From the NCBI GenBank assembly GCA_963814985.1, contig CAWFFV010000080.1, positions 1-11,629 on the forward strand: a stretch of 11,629 bases of DNA, given 5' to 3'. The notes beneath the pieces were generated by a model, which saw only the letters and a program-made list of their open reading frames with translations, did not search any database and had not been told where the DNA came from. Source of the DNA: CAWFFV01 sp963814985. GTDB taxonomy: Bacteria; Chloroflexota; Ktedonobacteria; Ktedonobacterales; Ktedonobacteraceae. Made by a program: the position numbers and the translations under genes. Positions 1-8,699 of the stretch are shown piece by piece (positions within the stretch are counted from its first letter, which is position 1; every line of letters begins with the position of its first letter).

Positions 1-2
1 GA

Positions 3-113
3 ATTGGTGGTGTGATCGTGATGGTGCAGACGGGGCAAGCCTTCGAGGCAGACATCCATCTTTCACAGGCGATCCTGGGTCTTGTGGTCCTTCTGATGGT
101 ATGAGGGATCTGT
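3..113 (+). CDS. C-terminal tail of an unidentified hydrophobic protein (5' end outside window)
   Basis: The third forward frame is open from the window edge to a TGA at 111-113. It encodes about 36 residues with a glycine/valine-rich hydrophobic start, a short polar middle (QTGQAFEAD) and a second hydrophobic run ending in GLVVLLMV. That resembles the end of a membrane protein with two terminal helices. No family can be named from so short a piece, and an open frame of this length can occur by chance. It lies on the same strand as the DUF1269 gene that follows after a 164-base gap in which I see no gene. Confidence 0.25.
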
Positions 114-277
114 GATGTTTCACCCTCTTTCGTAACCGCATTGTGAGCCTGCTGTGCAAGAATAGAAAGATCAAGAGGCGACAGCGTGTTCGAAGCAGAA
201 ACGGAGAGAGCGCACACATTAGCTCCGCCCGAAACTGACGTTTGATGTTGCAAGAAGGTGAAGCAAGGAGCATGATG

Positions 278-824
278 ATGACCGACTTGATTGTTATTGC
301 CTACGGAGAACAATCTCAAGTGTATACTGTCATTACCGCATTCCATCATTTACAATCTGAGGGCTGGATCGAGATAGAAGACGCTGCCTACATCACTATA
401 GACAGTGACGGGAGAGTCAGGGCGCATCAGGATAGAGCTCTCACTCAGCAGATACAAGAGACAGGACCATTATGGGTAATCCTGCTCAAAATGCTCTTCT
501 CGAAGTATTTCCCAAATCGTTTCAAACGCTCCCGAAACGGGACTGGCCGGAGCACTGGCTTACGATGTGGCTTCCTCGGCAATTGGGATATCTTCTGAGA
601 TCTCAGCAACGCTTGCCAACTACGGATTTGATGATGCATTTGTCCAAAATCTCAGAACGCACATGCTTCTGAACCATTCTACCATTTTTGTGATGGTACG
701 AAAAGTAATGTTGGACAAGGTCATCGCAGAGATACGTCAGTACGGAGGAACCGTCTTGTACACAACGTTCCCATATGATAATCCTGCTGCGGCTTCAAGA
801 AGACCTCTCCCAGAAGAGAAATGA
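278..824 (+). pseudogene. DUF1269 family stress-associated protein, frameshifted
   Basis: The first half (from ATG 278) reads MTDLIVIAYGEQSQVYTV and then HHLQSEGWIEIEDAAYITID-DGRV. This is the start of a DUF1269 domain: a beta strand, a helix, the 'L...EDA' strand and a hairpin. The second half lies in another frame: LAGALAYDVASSAIG (glycine/alanine helix), then LANYGFDDAFVQNL, then STIFVMVRKVMLDKVI and YGGTVLYTT, which are the family's C-terminal blocks in the right order. The frame changes between about 490 and 530 (net +1 nt), so the middle hydrophobic helix is scrambled. Three ATGs follow each other at 272, 275 and 278. AAGGAG at 265-270 is correctly spaced (7 nt) only for 278; TTG 242 and ATG 245 are alternative upstream starts. 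Function of the family is unknown; members are often found with stress and ion-homeostasis genes. The stop overlaps nothing, and the GH65 relic begins 70 bases later on the same strand. Confidence 0.75.
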
Positions 825-894
825 GTGAGAACGATACTCCTTCTGAATTGTATTACTATGCAATTGCACCCTGTGGGAAGGAACAAAAAGTCTA

Positions 895-3233
895 ATGATA
901 ACACATCCTGCTTTCATACTCGAAGAATGGCGTGTCCGCGAGACGGAACTTCATCTCGACATCCTGGCGCAGACGGAGTCCATTTTCGCCCTCTCCAACG
1001 GGCATAGAGCACTGTGGGGTAATCCTCGACGAGGGAGAGCCGCATGGCTTTTCCTGGCACGAATCTAACACTCCGTTGACGAATTGCTGCCCTCTCCCCT
1101 GATGCGGGAAGTGGGATACGGCCACCCCGTAGTCGGGACAGGCCGTCATCAATGTCACGAACGGGAAAGTTATTCCGCCTGCTCGTCGACGAGATCAAGC
1201 CATTTGACGCGGCGCGGCCATGGCAAGGTCTCAGAGCCACGAGCGGGGACCTCCACCTTCGTGATGGCGTGCTCCGCCGCTGCGTTCGCTGGAAATGACC
1301 CACGGGGCGCACCGTCAAGGCGTCGTCGGCAACGTATGTGTTGTTTACCGAGTGGGGCGACATCGTGGCTATTCAGCTTATGAAGTTGAGCCCATTGATG
1401 CTCCAGTGCGCATCGTTCTCCGAGTCGGAAACTGGTCGCCAACGAGGTGCTCCCAAACCAGGGCCAAGACCCACGGGTGGAGCATCGTTCCCACATCTGC
1501 ACTTGAGTGCGAGGAAAATATGGCCGAGGGGACCTCCTGGACTCCTGGTCGATCACACCGGAACCAGTGGGCGACGCATCGGGGCTGCAATGGACCACGG
1601 CATTGAGGGGCTAGTGGGACAGCTGTCAAATTCTGAAGCTCCCCGGAATGTTGCCCGTGTCAGGGTCACTGCAACGTCCTGTGCCTGGCGAGCGGCTGCG
1701 GACTGTCAAGCTCTTTGTAAACGGTTGGTCAAGCGAGCACCCGCGGTGAAGCGAGCGATGACCAAGGCGACCGCCGCACTCTCCGCCGCAACGGCGACGG
1801 GAAGGGAAGGGCTGGCTGGCTGAGCAGCAAGCCGAGATGGGGAAAAACTGGGCGTGTGCAGATGCTGAAACTGGAGGGTGACTGACACATCGAGCAGGGG
1901 GTGCGCTTCGCCCCTTCCACGCCCTGCAAGCAGGATCGCGTGGAGAGCAGAGGTCCATCCCGGCGAGGGGGCTGACGGGGTCTGGTTACGATGGGCATGC
2001 TCTTCTGGGACACGGAGATCTTTGTCCGACCAAGTACGAACGATGACCTTGCCTCACGCTGCCGCTGATGACATCTACGCTGGCGCTCCTCTAACTTCGG
2101 TCAGGCGCGGGAGCGTGCATGCGAGCTCGGGCCACGCGGCGCCGCCTTTCCATGGCGGACGATCCGAGGGGAAGAGTGTTCAGGGAACTCTCTCGCCGGC
2201 ACCGTCTCGTTCCCCATCAATGTGTGGGACATCGCCTACGCCGTGGTCGATGACATCGAAACCACTGGTGACACCACATTTGAGGAGGAGGTTGGCCTTT
2301 CCTTGCCTGTCAAAATCATCTAAAATGTGGTGTTACCTCCGCCACCACTACCCTGATGGTTGGTTCCGCATCGATGGCGTCACCGGACCAGACGAGTATA
2401 GTGCTCTTGATGACAAGAATGCTTAGACTACCCGGAGGGCCCTAGCAGAATCTCCGGTCAAGCGGCCGAAGTAGTGACGCGCGTACCCTGGTACACGGCA
2501 GAGCGCACTTGGCGTGGATAGCGATGAGGTTAGCCAGTCGGCGCAACGCGGCGAAAAATGTTTATTTCCTACCTGATAAGTGACTCAGAGTGACCCCGCA
2601 GGCCGAATCCTTTACCGAGCACGTGGTGTGGGACTTCGCGGAGCATCAGGCTTAGCAAAGTACCCCCTGCTCTCTGCACTTCCCAAAATTCTCAACTCGA
2701 CCGCAAGCAGGTTGTCAAGCAGGCCGACCTCGTCCTTGCGATGTATCTGTGCAGCGATGCGTTCACCGCAGAGCAGAAGGTACGCAACTTCGCGTATGAC
2801 GAGCCGTCGACCGTGCGCGATTCCTCGCTATACCCAACAACACAGGTGATCCGGGCTGCCGAGGTGGGCCAATATCGAACTCGGATACGACTACCTCGTA
2901 GCGTAGCTGCAATGATGGATCTCGACGATCTGGAGCACAACGTGCGGGATAGGATCGACATCGCCTCACTTGCGGGAACCTGGACGGCGCTGGTTGCAGG
3001 GTTTGGTGGCATGCGCTTGCATAATGGTTCGCTCTCCTTCGCACCACGGTCTCCAATATGGAATTTGAATGGCTTGCCTTCCACATCCTGATGCTTTGTG
3101 GCCACCGTCTGCGCATTGAGGTGACAAAAAGACAGAGGCTACGAGACAGCCTGCACGACGACTTGCCCTAAAGGTGAGGCATCACACCGACGAGATCACC
3201 TTGCCTGCGAATGGGGCAGTCAGTCGGCCCATT
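895..3233 (+). pseudogene. Decayed GH65 glycoside phosphorylase (maltose/trehalose/kojibiose phosphorylase type)
   Basis: Family GH65 enzymes reversibly phosphorolyse alpha-linked disaccharides to beta-glucose-1-phosphate plus glucose (or a related sugar) in the cytoplasm. The relic shows family blocks in order, scattered over all three forward frames: WRVRETELHLDILAQTES then FALSNGH (from ATG 895), LDEGEPHGF (about 1028), YEVEPIDAPVRIVLRV (about 1379), a DPRVEH block (about 1470), FWDTEIF (2003-2023), LPHAAADD (2049-2072), AAFPWRTIRGEECSG (2141-2185), GWFRIDGVTGPDEYSAL (about 2360-2408), RNFAYDE and TVRDSSL (about 2785-2830), MDLDDLEHNVRD and LAGTWTALVAGFGGM (about 2912-3014), and HHTDEITLPANGAVSRPI (3180-3233). 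The catalytic general acid Glu of the GPDEY motif is still encoded at 2394-2396. Extent, about 2.34 kb, matches a normal enzyme of roughly 780 residues, so little is deleted, but there are many frame changes and in-frame stops (for example after KPFDA... near 1290 and at 1072-1083). The exact substrate cannot be told. The upstream GGAAGGA (876-882) is a poor ribosome site, about 12 nt from the ATG. Confidence 0.88.
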
Positions 3234-3915
3234 TTTATATGTTCAAGCGGGACCGCGACCCACCTAGCCCGTGGGGCGCACACTGCTTGCACGAGGAATA
3301 CGCCTGCTGTTATGATGACTGTTGTATCCTTGTCACGTCCTGATCGTGAATCGACTTAGAACACAGCCCGTCTCTCATCATGCTGTATCCTGGGTCATAA
3401 CATTTTTTGGTACACGCTTCCCTGCTTGAAGGTCTACCAGAACGAAAAGTCCACTACATCATTCCTGCCAAAACGAAGAAGAAGGCTGCCTTCTCCTCAA
3501 TGAGTAGGTGGTTTGATTTGATACTCTCCACCGGCTCGTATGACAAGAAAGGCAGAGGTTGGTTGCGTTTTGCCCATCGAATCCTCCTGTGTTTATTCTA
3601 GCACATTTCTCTTCTCCTCTCCTCCAATTCGGTGCAAGTCCATACCCATTTGTTGCGATACGGGCGATGTGTCGCCTATCAAGACGGGTGGCTGCACCAG
3701 CCCGATGGAGATGCTCCACTCCGAGCTCGTCACGGCTGGTTGCTTCTTCATCGTGGCGACTCGGTCCCGAGGTAAACACTTAATCACTGCCATCTGGAGC
3801 AGCTCGAATCGCTTTTGTTTTTGCTATTGTCCCCTGGAGATCTCGGACTTCATTGGAGATGTGTTGGGAGCAAATCACTGGTACGGAGTAATTGCCCCAT
3901 AGTTTGAAAGAACGT
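3234..3915. other. No recognisable gene (682 bases)
   Basis: Several small open frames occur on both strands (for example + 3407-3601, + 3540-3902, - 3459-3779), but none shows a family motif, a ribosome site at a sensible distance or a coherent hydrophobicity pattern. They overlap one another on opposite strands, which is typical of spurious frames. One + frame at about 3680-3770 reads QDGWLHQPDGDAP then HGWLLLHRGD, faintly like an eroded carbohydrate enzyme, but not enough to name. Given the decayed gene immediately upstream, this may be more gene debris. Confidence 0.4.
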
Positions 3916-3945
3916 GTTCACTCAAACGCCCGATTTTGAGCGAAC
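3916..3945 (-). terminator. Hairpin after the SPFH gene, candidate terminator
   Basis: Two 11-base arms, GTTCACTCAAA (3916-3926) and TTTGAGCGAAC (3935-3945), flank an 8-base loop. The single mismatch is A-C in + strand RNA but a G-U wobble in - strand RNA, so the stem is better on the strand that carries the SPFH gene. It begins 17 bases past that gene's repaired stop. The following - strand sequence (acgttctttc) is only moderately T-rich, so a classical intrinsic terminator is likely but not certain. Confidence 0.5.
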
Positions 3946-3961
3946 GGTGCGTTGTCTTTTG

Positions 3962-4782
3962 TTAGAGAGGCTGCGCAGGTTCCAGCGGACGTGAACCATT
4001 CAGCGGCACTGGAACGGATACCTCGGCTTGTTTTTGTATGATGTGCATCAACGGCGTAATGAGATCTATCGGGAGCGGGAACACGATAGTCGAATTTTTC
4101 TCCACTGCGACTTCGGTCACGTTTGCAAGTAGCGCAGTTGCAAGGCCGCAGGTTCAGAACTGATGACCCTGGCAGCTTGTGCAAGTTGGGTCGAAGCGAG
4201 CAACTCACCCTCAGCCTGGATCACTTTGGCGCGTTTCTCTCGCTCCGCCTCAGCCTGTTTGGCCATAGAGCGCTGCATCGTTGTTGGCAGTACCACATCC
4301 TTGATTTCGACTGCTGTCATTTTGATACCCCAGCGTGCTGTCTGTTCTTCGATGATCCCTTGCAGGCGCTGGTTGATCTTGTCACGCTCTGTGAGGAGCT
4401 CATCCAGCTCTGATTGGCCCAGGACGTTGCGCAAGGTGGTTTGCCCTATCTGGGTTGTTGCCTGACCAAAGTCCATCACATTCACCACCGCCATCACAGG
4501 ATCGCTGACATAAAAGTAGAGCACCGCCGTGACCTGGATGGTGACATTATCACGGGTGATCACCTCTTGCGGGGGGACCGTCAGGGTGACGATACGCAGA
4601 TCCACTTTGATCATGCGAGAGATGAAGGGAGGGATCAGGAAGAGGCCGGGTCCCTTTGCACCGGTCAAGCGTCCCAATACAAAGATCACACCACGCTCAT
4701 ATTGTTGGACAACGCGAATAGCAGAAAATGCGACAATCACGAGAAGCAGCACAATGATGCCAAGCACCATGAATAGACTCAT
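3962..4782 (-). pseudogene. SPFH/Band-7 (stomatin-like) membrane protein, frameshifted near C-terminus
   Basis: Stomatin-like proteins are anchored by one N-terminal membrane helix, oligomerise and organise membrane microdomains or regulate membrane proteases and channels. The frame from ATG 4782 encodes a helix at residues 4-20 (VLGIIVLLLVIVAFSAI), then QQYERGVIFVLGRL, GPGLFLIPPF, VPPQEVITRDNVT, ERDKINQRLQ..I and a charged coiled coil AEAEREKRAKVIQAEGE, all family hallmarks. The open frame stops at 4117 (LRYLQT-stop), but the expected continuation is intact in another frame: VTEVAVEKNSTIVFPLPIDL, then a proline-rich tail ending at TAA 3962-3964. One base is missing near 4117-4121; restored length would be about 273 residues. 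The ribosome site AAGGAGG (4789-4795) lies 6 nt before the ATG. The SPFH core is complete before the shift, so a shortened 221-residue product could still be made. An NfeD partner gene, common for some members, is not seen. Confidence 0.88.
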
Positions 4783-4987
4783 AGCAAGCCTCCTTTAGGC
4801 CAGAAAAGAAACACAAGCGAGAGAAGATACATAAGAATGATGTACGCTCGCTCTACTTCTCATGGTACTGGCAGTGCGTGAGAAGAAGTGTGAGAACGAC
4901 CGTGAGTGAAAAGGACCTCCTCTTGCTGCACCAGATCAACCGTGCCATTGCAGGGTCATTTTGATACCTTTATTTCTTGACGAGTTC
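4783..4987 (-). promoter_or_regulatory. Intergenic region upstream of the SPFH gene
   Basis: This 205-base gap separates the ClC relic from the SPFH gene on the same strand. It contains a strong ribosome site (AAGGAGG, 4789-4795) and an inverted repeat TTCTCA (4857-4862) / TGAGAA (4879-4884) with a 16-base spacer. I could not pick a convincing -35/-10 pair, and there is no obvious terminator after the ClC stop, so read-through from upstream is possible. Confidence 0.35.
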
Positions 4988-6273
4988 TCAGGCTTTTTTG
5001 TAGTCAGTTGCTTGAGGCAAGGGTTCTGCCAGATAGTGCTGTAACTGCTCCTCACCTTGTGGATTGACCAGGAAGGTTACAACATCCTCAGGAAGAATGA
5101 CCATGCTTCCTCGTGGGAAAAGGAGTTCATCGTGCCGACGAATCGAGACAGCCAGACACCCGGCAGGCAACTGAGCCTCGCGTAAAGAAACATTTGCGAG
5201 CGGCATGTCTGGTTTGATGGCCGTTTCTACCATCACGGTGCCTTCTACCAGCCCGCGCATGCGCCGCGAGTCCTTGGCGAGTGTCTGACGATAGAGCCGG
5301 GCGATGCTGGCTGCGGAGAGCGTGCCGATAACATGTTGCCCACTCGCCATTGCTTCAGCATCGACCACGGGAACCCAGCTGACCCGCTGACTCTGTCAAT
5401 GCTTCCAGAGCTTCATCCAGCGTGTCATCAGGAGAGATGATCAAAGGATCACGATAGAGAATGTCTTTGACCTGCTGCTTCTCTCGTTCCTCCAGAGGAA
5501 TACGCTGAATATCTGCAAGCGTCAACACACCCTGCAAATTGCCCCGTTCGTCAACCACAGGAGCACCACTTTCAATATGAGCCGCCAGTTGTTGCTCTGC
5601 GGCTGCTATCGTTTGCTCACCAGTGAACTGTACTGCCAGAGCCGTCATGGCTTGTCGTACCGCTAACGTTGAGAGGAGTAGGAAGGAGAGTTGGAGGCGA
5701 TGGGCCGGTGAATCGGCTCGTGTATCAACTTGACTTGTATAGATGGTCACTTTCCCTACGAGAATTGATGCAATACCAACAGCAATCATCGCAGGTGCCA
5801 GCATCGAGAGATTGCCCGTCATCTCGGCAACCATCAGCATCACGGCGAGTGGTGCATGTGCAATCCCACCGAAGAGCGCCATCATCCCAACAATAACAAA
5901 TGACGCGGGAGTCGCGGGAAGGCCGGGGATCACATGAACATGGTAACACAAACGCCACATCGTCGCACCCAACATGCCACCAATCACCATATCAGGGCCG
6001 AGAATTCCTCCCCCTGAACGGTGCGCGGAAGATGGCACCAATACCAGTCGCCAGCGCAATGCGCCGATCCTGCACATCCAGGCGCAAGACACCTGCCAAA
6101 ATCGAGCCAAACCCAGCACTAATCTGAGCGGCGGGTCCCTCGCGTCCAGCCGAACCACCGGTGCCAATCGTGATGGCCGAGGCAATCAGTTTAATAAGAG
6201 GAATACGTGCTCGTATAGCTTTACCCTGATGAAAAGCTCCAATTGCTGCATCTGTTCCATGTATCTCGTGCTC
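4988..6273 (-). pseudogene. ClC-type chloride/proton transporter with CBS pair and TrkA-C domain, multiply disrupted
   Basis: ClC proteins are dimeric membrane anion channels or Cl-/H+ antiporters. The - strand frame from about 6273 (EIHGTDAAIGAF) runs through TIGTGGSAGREGPAAQ, which contains the GREGP anion-pore motif with its gating Glu, and LATGIGAIFRAPF. It then jumps at about 6010-6015 into GGGILGPDMVIGGMLGA in another frame. In complete ClCs about 150 residues separate GAIFRAP from GGIxGP, so helices of the middle are deleted. The rest of the channel follows (GMMALFGGIAHAPLAV, LVGKVTIYTSQ), then a CBS pair (AAAEQQLAAHIESGAPVVDE; DILYRDPLIISPDDTLDEAL). A further single-base shift at about 5380-5392 separates ALEALTES from SWVPVVDAE. 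A C-terminal TrkA-C-like domain (LREAQLPAGCLAVSIRR, RGSMVILPEDVVTFLV) ends at TGA 4988-4990. Upstream of 6273 the frame has no start codon before a TGA, so the first helices, including the expected GSGIP region, are missing. The product cannot be a working transporter. Confidence 0.88.
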
Positions 6274-6308
6274 ATACAGACATGAACGAAGTACAATTGT
6301 AGTGATCT

Positions 6309-6328
6309 GGCAGGAAATACGTCCTGCC
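6309..6328 (-). terminator. GC-rich hairpin downstream of ppk2
   Basis: Perfect 7-bp stem GGCAGGA (6309-6315) / TCCTGCC (6322-6328) with a 6-base loop, 86 bases past the ppk2 stop and next to the truncated start of the ClC relic. No uridine tract follows on the - strand (agatcactac), so it would be a weak or Rho-assisted terminator, or only an RNA-stabilising stem. Confidence 0.3.
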
Positions 6329-6364
6329 TTCTCATTTCCTGGTTCTGTTCAAGCTAAGACGGCC

Positions 6365-6381
6365 TTCAATCGGGGATTGAA
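6365..6381 (-). terminator. Tight hairpin just after ppk2
   Basis: Perfect 7-bp stem TTCAATC (6365-6371) / GATTGAA (6375-6381) with a 3-base loop, about 33 bases beyond the ppk2 stop codon. The outer bases (GACCG / GGCCGTC) can pair partly as well. The sequence after it on the - strand (ggccgtctta) has only a poor T run. With the hairpin at 6309-6328 it may form a tandem end to the ppk2 transcript. Confidence 0.3.
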
Positions 6382-6413
6382 CGGTCTATTCCATAAATTC
6401 GGGATAACTCATG

Positions 6414-7262
6414 CTATCTCTTCATCTGTCTCATTGCCTTTAGCTTCTCCAACTCCTCCTGACCACGAGCCTCTAATTGTTCCTTCCACTCGCTTTTATA
6501 CTTATGCATAGTATCTACAAGCATCTGCGCTATTGCCAGATTTCGATACCACTTGTGGTTCGCGGGTACAATATACCAGGGAGCCTCATCGGTACTGCAT
6601 TTGCTCAGTGCATCTTCATAGGCCTGCTGATAATCATCCCAATAGTTGCGTTCGTTCCAGTCAGCGGCGGTGATCTTCCACGCTTTATCTTTATCCTGCT
6701 CGCGAGCCATCAGGCGGCGTTCCTGCTCGTCTTTACTGATATGTAGAAAGAGCTTGAGGAGGATAGTACCGTTATCAGTAAGCAATTTCTCAAAGTGATT
6801 AATTTCCTGGTAGCGGCGACTCCAGACACGATGGGGGACAAGGTTATGCACACGAACAACGAGCACGTCTTCATAATGGGAACGGTTGAAGATGCCCATG
6901 ACGCCATTACCAGGAGTAGCCTTGTGAATACGCCACAGGAAATCGTGTGCCAACTCCTCCGGCGTAGGCTCTTTGAAAGAATGCACGTAACAGCCTTGAG
7001 GATCGACACGGGTGAACACATGACGAATAGTGCCATCTTTACCGCTCGTATCCATCCCCTGTAGAATTATCAGAAGGTTCTGATGTTGCGCAGCTGCCAT
7101 TAACTCTTGTAGCTCTTCCAGTTCATCGCTTAATTCCTGTAACTTTTTGTCTGCGGAATCGTGCTCGATATGCGGATCAGTGTAGTTTGGGTCATAGTTC
7201 TTCAATTTGACATCGGTACCTGACTTAACTTTCCATAAGAAATCTGTTCCCATTGCTAACAT
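6414..7262 (-). CDS. ppk2: Polyphosphate:nucleotide phosphotransferase, PPK2 family
   Basis: Cytoplasmic PPK2 enzymes move phosphate from inorganic polyphosphate to nucleotides (AMP, ADP or GDP, depending on class), linking polyphosphate reserves to nucleotide pools. This 282-residue protein is intact. It starts with FLWKVKSGTDVKLKNYDP, followed by a helix (ELSDELEELQELM), the Walker A loop GMDTSGKDGT (69-78), Walker B region FNRSHYEDVLVVRVH (125-139), and the arginine-rich lid ERRLMAREQDKDKAWKIT (181-198), and ends with WYIVPANHKWYRNLAIAQML. The DTSGKDGTIRHV form and length resemble class III PPK2 (Meiothermus type), which can phosphorylate AMP and ADP; the class is inference. ATG 7262 has GGAG (7268-7271) 5 nt upstream; ATG 7253 is almost as well placed, and a GTG at 7382 would add 40 residues without family similarity. 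It is the only undamaged recognisable gene in the window. Confidence 0.95.
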   Translation of the reverse strand: MLAMGTDFLWKVKSGTDVKLKNYDPNYTDPHIEHDSADKKLQELSDELEELQELMAAAQHQNLLIILQGMDTSGKDGTIRHVFTRVDPQGCYVHSFKEPTPEELAHDFLWRIHKATPGNGVMGIFNRSHYEDVLVVRVHNLVPHRVWSRRYQEINHFEKLLTDNGTILLKLFLHISKDEQERRLMAREQDKDKAWKITAADWNERNYWDDYQQAYEDALSKCSTDEAPWYIVPANHKWYRNLAIAQMLVDTMHKYKSEWKEQLEARGQEELEKLKAMRQMKR

Positions 7263-7442
7263 CCTTTCTCCAGGACCATTGTATGAAGGGTGGGCCGCCC
7301 ACTGCCACAACACACTCTTCCTGGCTGGTCCCACGTCATCAAGTCGAGATAACGTCAGTTTCGCACTGACAGGCCGGTTCACTGCTACTCGACCCTATAT
7401 ACAAGATATTTGATGGAAAGATCAAACATATAATTAATTTGT
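7263..7442 (-). promoter_or_regulatory. Upstream region of ppk2 with a candidate promoter
   Basis: The 180 bases between the histidine kinase relic and ppk2 contain, on the - strand, TTGATC (about 7421-7426), an 18-base spacer and TATATA (about 7397-7402). This is a plausible but imperfect sigma-70-like promoter with a leader of some 130 bases. If used, ppk2 is transcribed separately from the broken kinase. Confidence 0.35.
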
Positions 7443-8641
7443 TCAATTTTTCTGGATAAGAGGAAGTTCAACTATGAAGGTTGTCCATTCCCCCAATGTT
7501 GACTCACACCAGACATGCCCATGAAGCTGTTCAACGAGGGTTTGCACAATGGCTAACCCTAAGCCCTGGCCGGGAATGGAGGAGGATTGGGCCTCAGGAG
7601 TGCGATAGTATGGAGTAAATAGTAAAGGAAGCAAATCTGGTGCAATGCCAGAACCAGTGTTATAGACGGACATGCGGGCCATGTCATCCTTTTGATGGAG
7701 GGCTACTTCCACATGACCATCTTCTGGTGAGTACTTGATGGCGTTGGTGATCAAATTATTGAGTACCTGTTCGAGGTGGTGGGGATGGCCTGGCACCATC
7801 AGGGTAGTGGAAGATACAGTAAGGGTGATAGGCCTACCAGTGGTGAGGCGTTGATGTTCGACTATACGGTCGCAGAGGGCCGTCAGGTCGCAGTGCTGAG
7901 AGGGAGACACATTCTGAGAAGAGAGGCGACATTGCTTACCGAGCAACTCCTCGATAAGTATGGTTAGTTGTTGGGTCTGCTCCTCTATTTTCTGGCAAGT
8001 GTCCATTAGGCGCTCAGGACTGGTGGTTTTGGTGGTCGGGGTGTATACAGGCGTTGAAGCCATTGGGTGTAGAGCCGAAGAGTAGTGAGTGGGGTTTTCA
8101 ATTCGTGGGCTGCTATAGCCAGCTGCTGATCTTTAGCCTGATTGGTAGCTTGTAAGGATGCATTGAGCGCTTCCAGTTCCTGGGCACGCAGATGCAAGAT
8201 GCTTGCAGCATGTTCGAGTTCCTGCTGGCGCAGTTGGCGTTGTCTGGTAATTTCCGCGATGAGCAGGCCAGTCAGCAAATAAGGAAGCACCTGGATGATG
8301 TTAGGCCAGAGATGCATGGTCATCACTCCAACAGGAGGAATCACGAGGAAATCAAGGAGTATGATACCCAGGATGAGCATGAGTAGGGTAGGTCCTCTTC
8401 CCCAGAAGAGAGCGACGAAGGAGACGGCAAGCACCAGGATAGCACTACGCATGACAAAATCAGGGATGACCGTTTGAATAGTCAGAGTGAGAAGCATAGC
8501 AAGCGCAAGCATGGGAAACACGATGAGGTATCCTATGATAGAGTGATGCCAGTCAATCTGTACATGCAGCATTGGTGGCAGGCGCAGGGTATGTTGGATG
8601 TGAGATGATCGCTTGCCGGAAGACCTGTTTGCTTGAGACAT
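7443..8641 (-). pseudogene. KdpD-like membrane sensor histidine kinase, frameshifted
   Basis: Two-component sensor. From ATG 8641 (AAAAGG 7 nt upstream) the protein has a basic N-terminus, about four closely packed membrane helices at residues 34-129 resembling the DUF4118 domain of KdpD-type kinases (VFPMLALAMLLTLTI, AILVLAVSFVALFWGRGP, LLMLILGIILLDFLVIPP), a short coiled coil (RQLRQQELEHAASILHLRAQ) and the H-box AAHELKTPLTTLR with phosphorylatable His179. This frame ends at 8006. The rest is in another frame from about 8060: the second dimerisation helix (CQKIEEQTQQLTILIEELL), N-box LEQVLNNLITNAIKYSPEDG, G1 box YNTGSGIAPD and G2 box GQGLGLAIVQTLVEQLHG, ending at TGA 7443. One base is lost at about 8035-8060, between His and the ATP-binding domain, so the full kinase cannot be made. 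The usual G1 Asp is Asn (NTG), a variant also seen in active kinases. There is no response regulator nearby. Confidence 0.88.
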
Positions 8642-8699
8642 AAATAGACCTTTTCTCGATGCTGAGAGAGGTAAGAGACAGAGAGACTGTATTATGGAA

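Noticed and set aside
914..2013. Long minus-strand open frames opposite the GH65 region (for example 914-1363, 1170-1598, 1626-1958)
   Set aside because: Their translations are arginine/serine/proline-rich without motifs, and the + strand carries clear GH65 blocks, so they are shadows of the GC-rich relic.
3471..3495. GAAGAAGAAGG..CCTTCTCCTC stem as a terminator
   Set aside because: Short purine/pyrimidine-rich stem with mismatches, no T run and no gene ending nearby.
3680..3770. Faint resemblance to the end of a GH130 mannoside phosphorylase (HGWLLLHRG versus HGWLLIYHG)
   Set aside because: Only about ten residues match, the flanking family blocks were not found, and such a short match is not enough.
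3540..3902. + strand ORF of 120 codons with many Cys, Ser and Ile
   Set aside because: No motif, no ribosome site and opposite-strand frames of similar length; amino acid make-up looks random.
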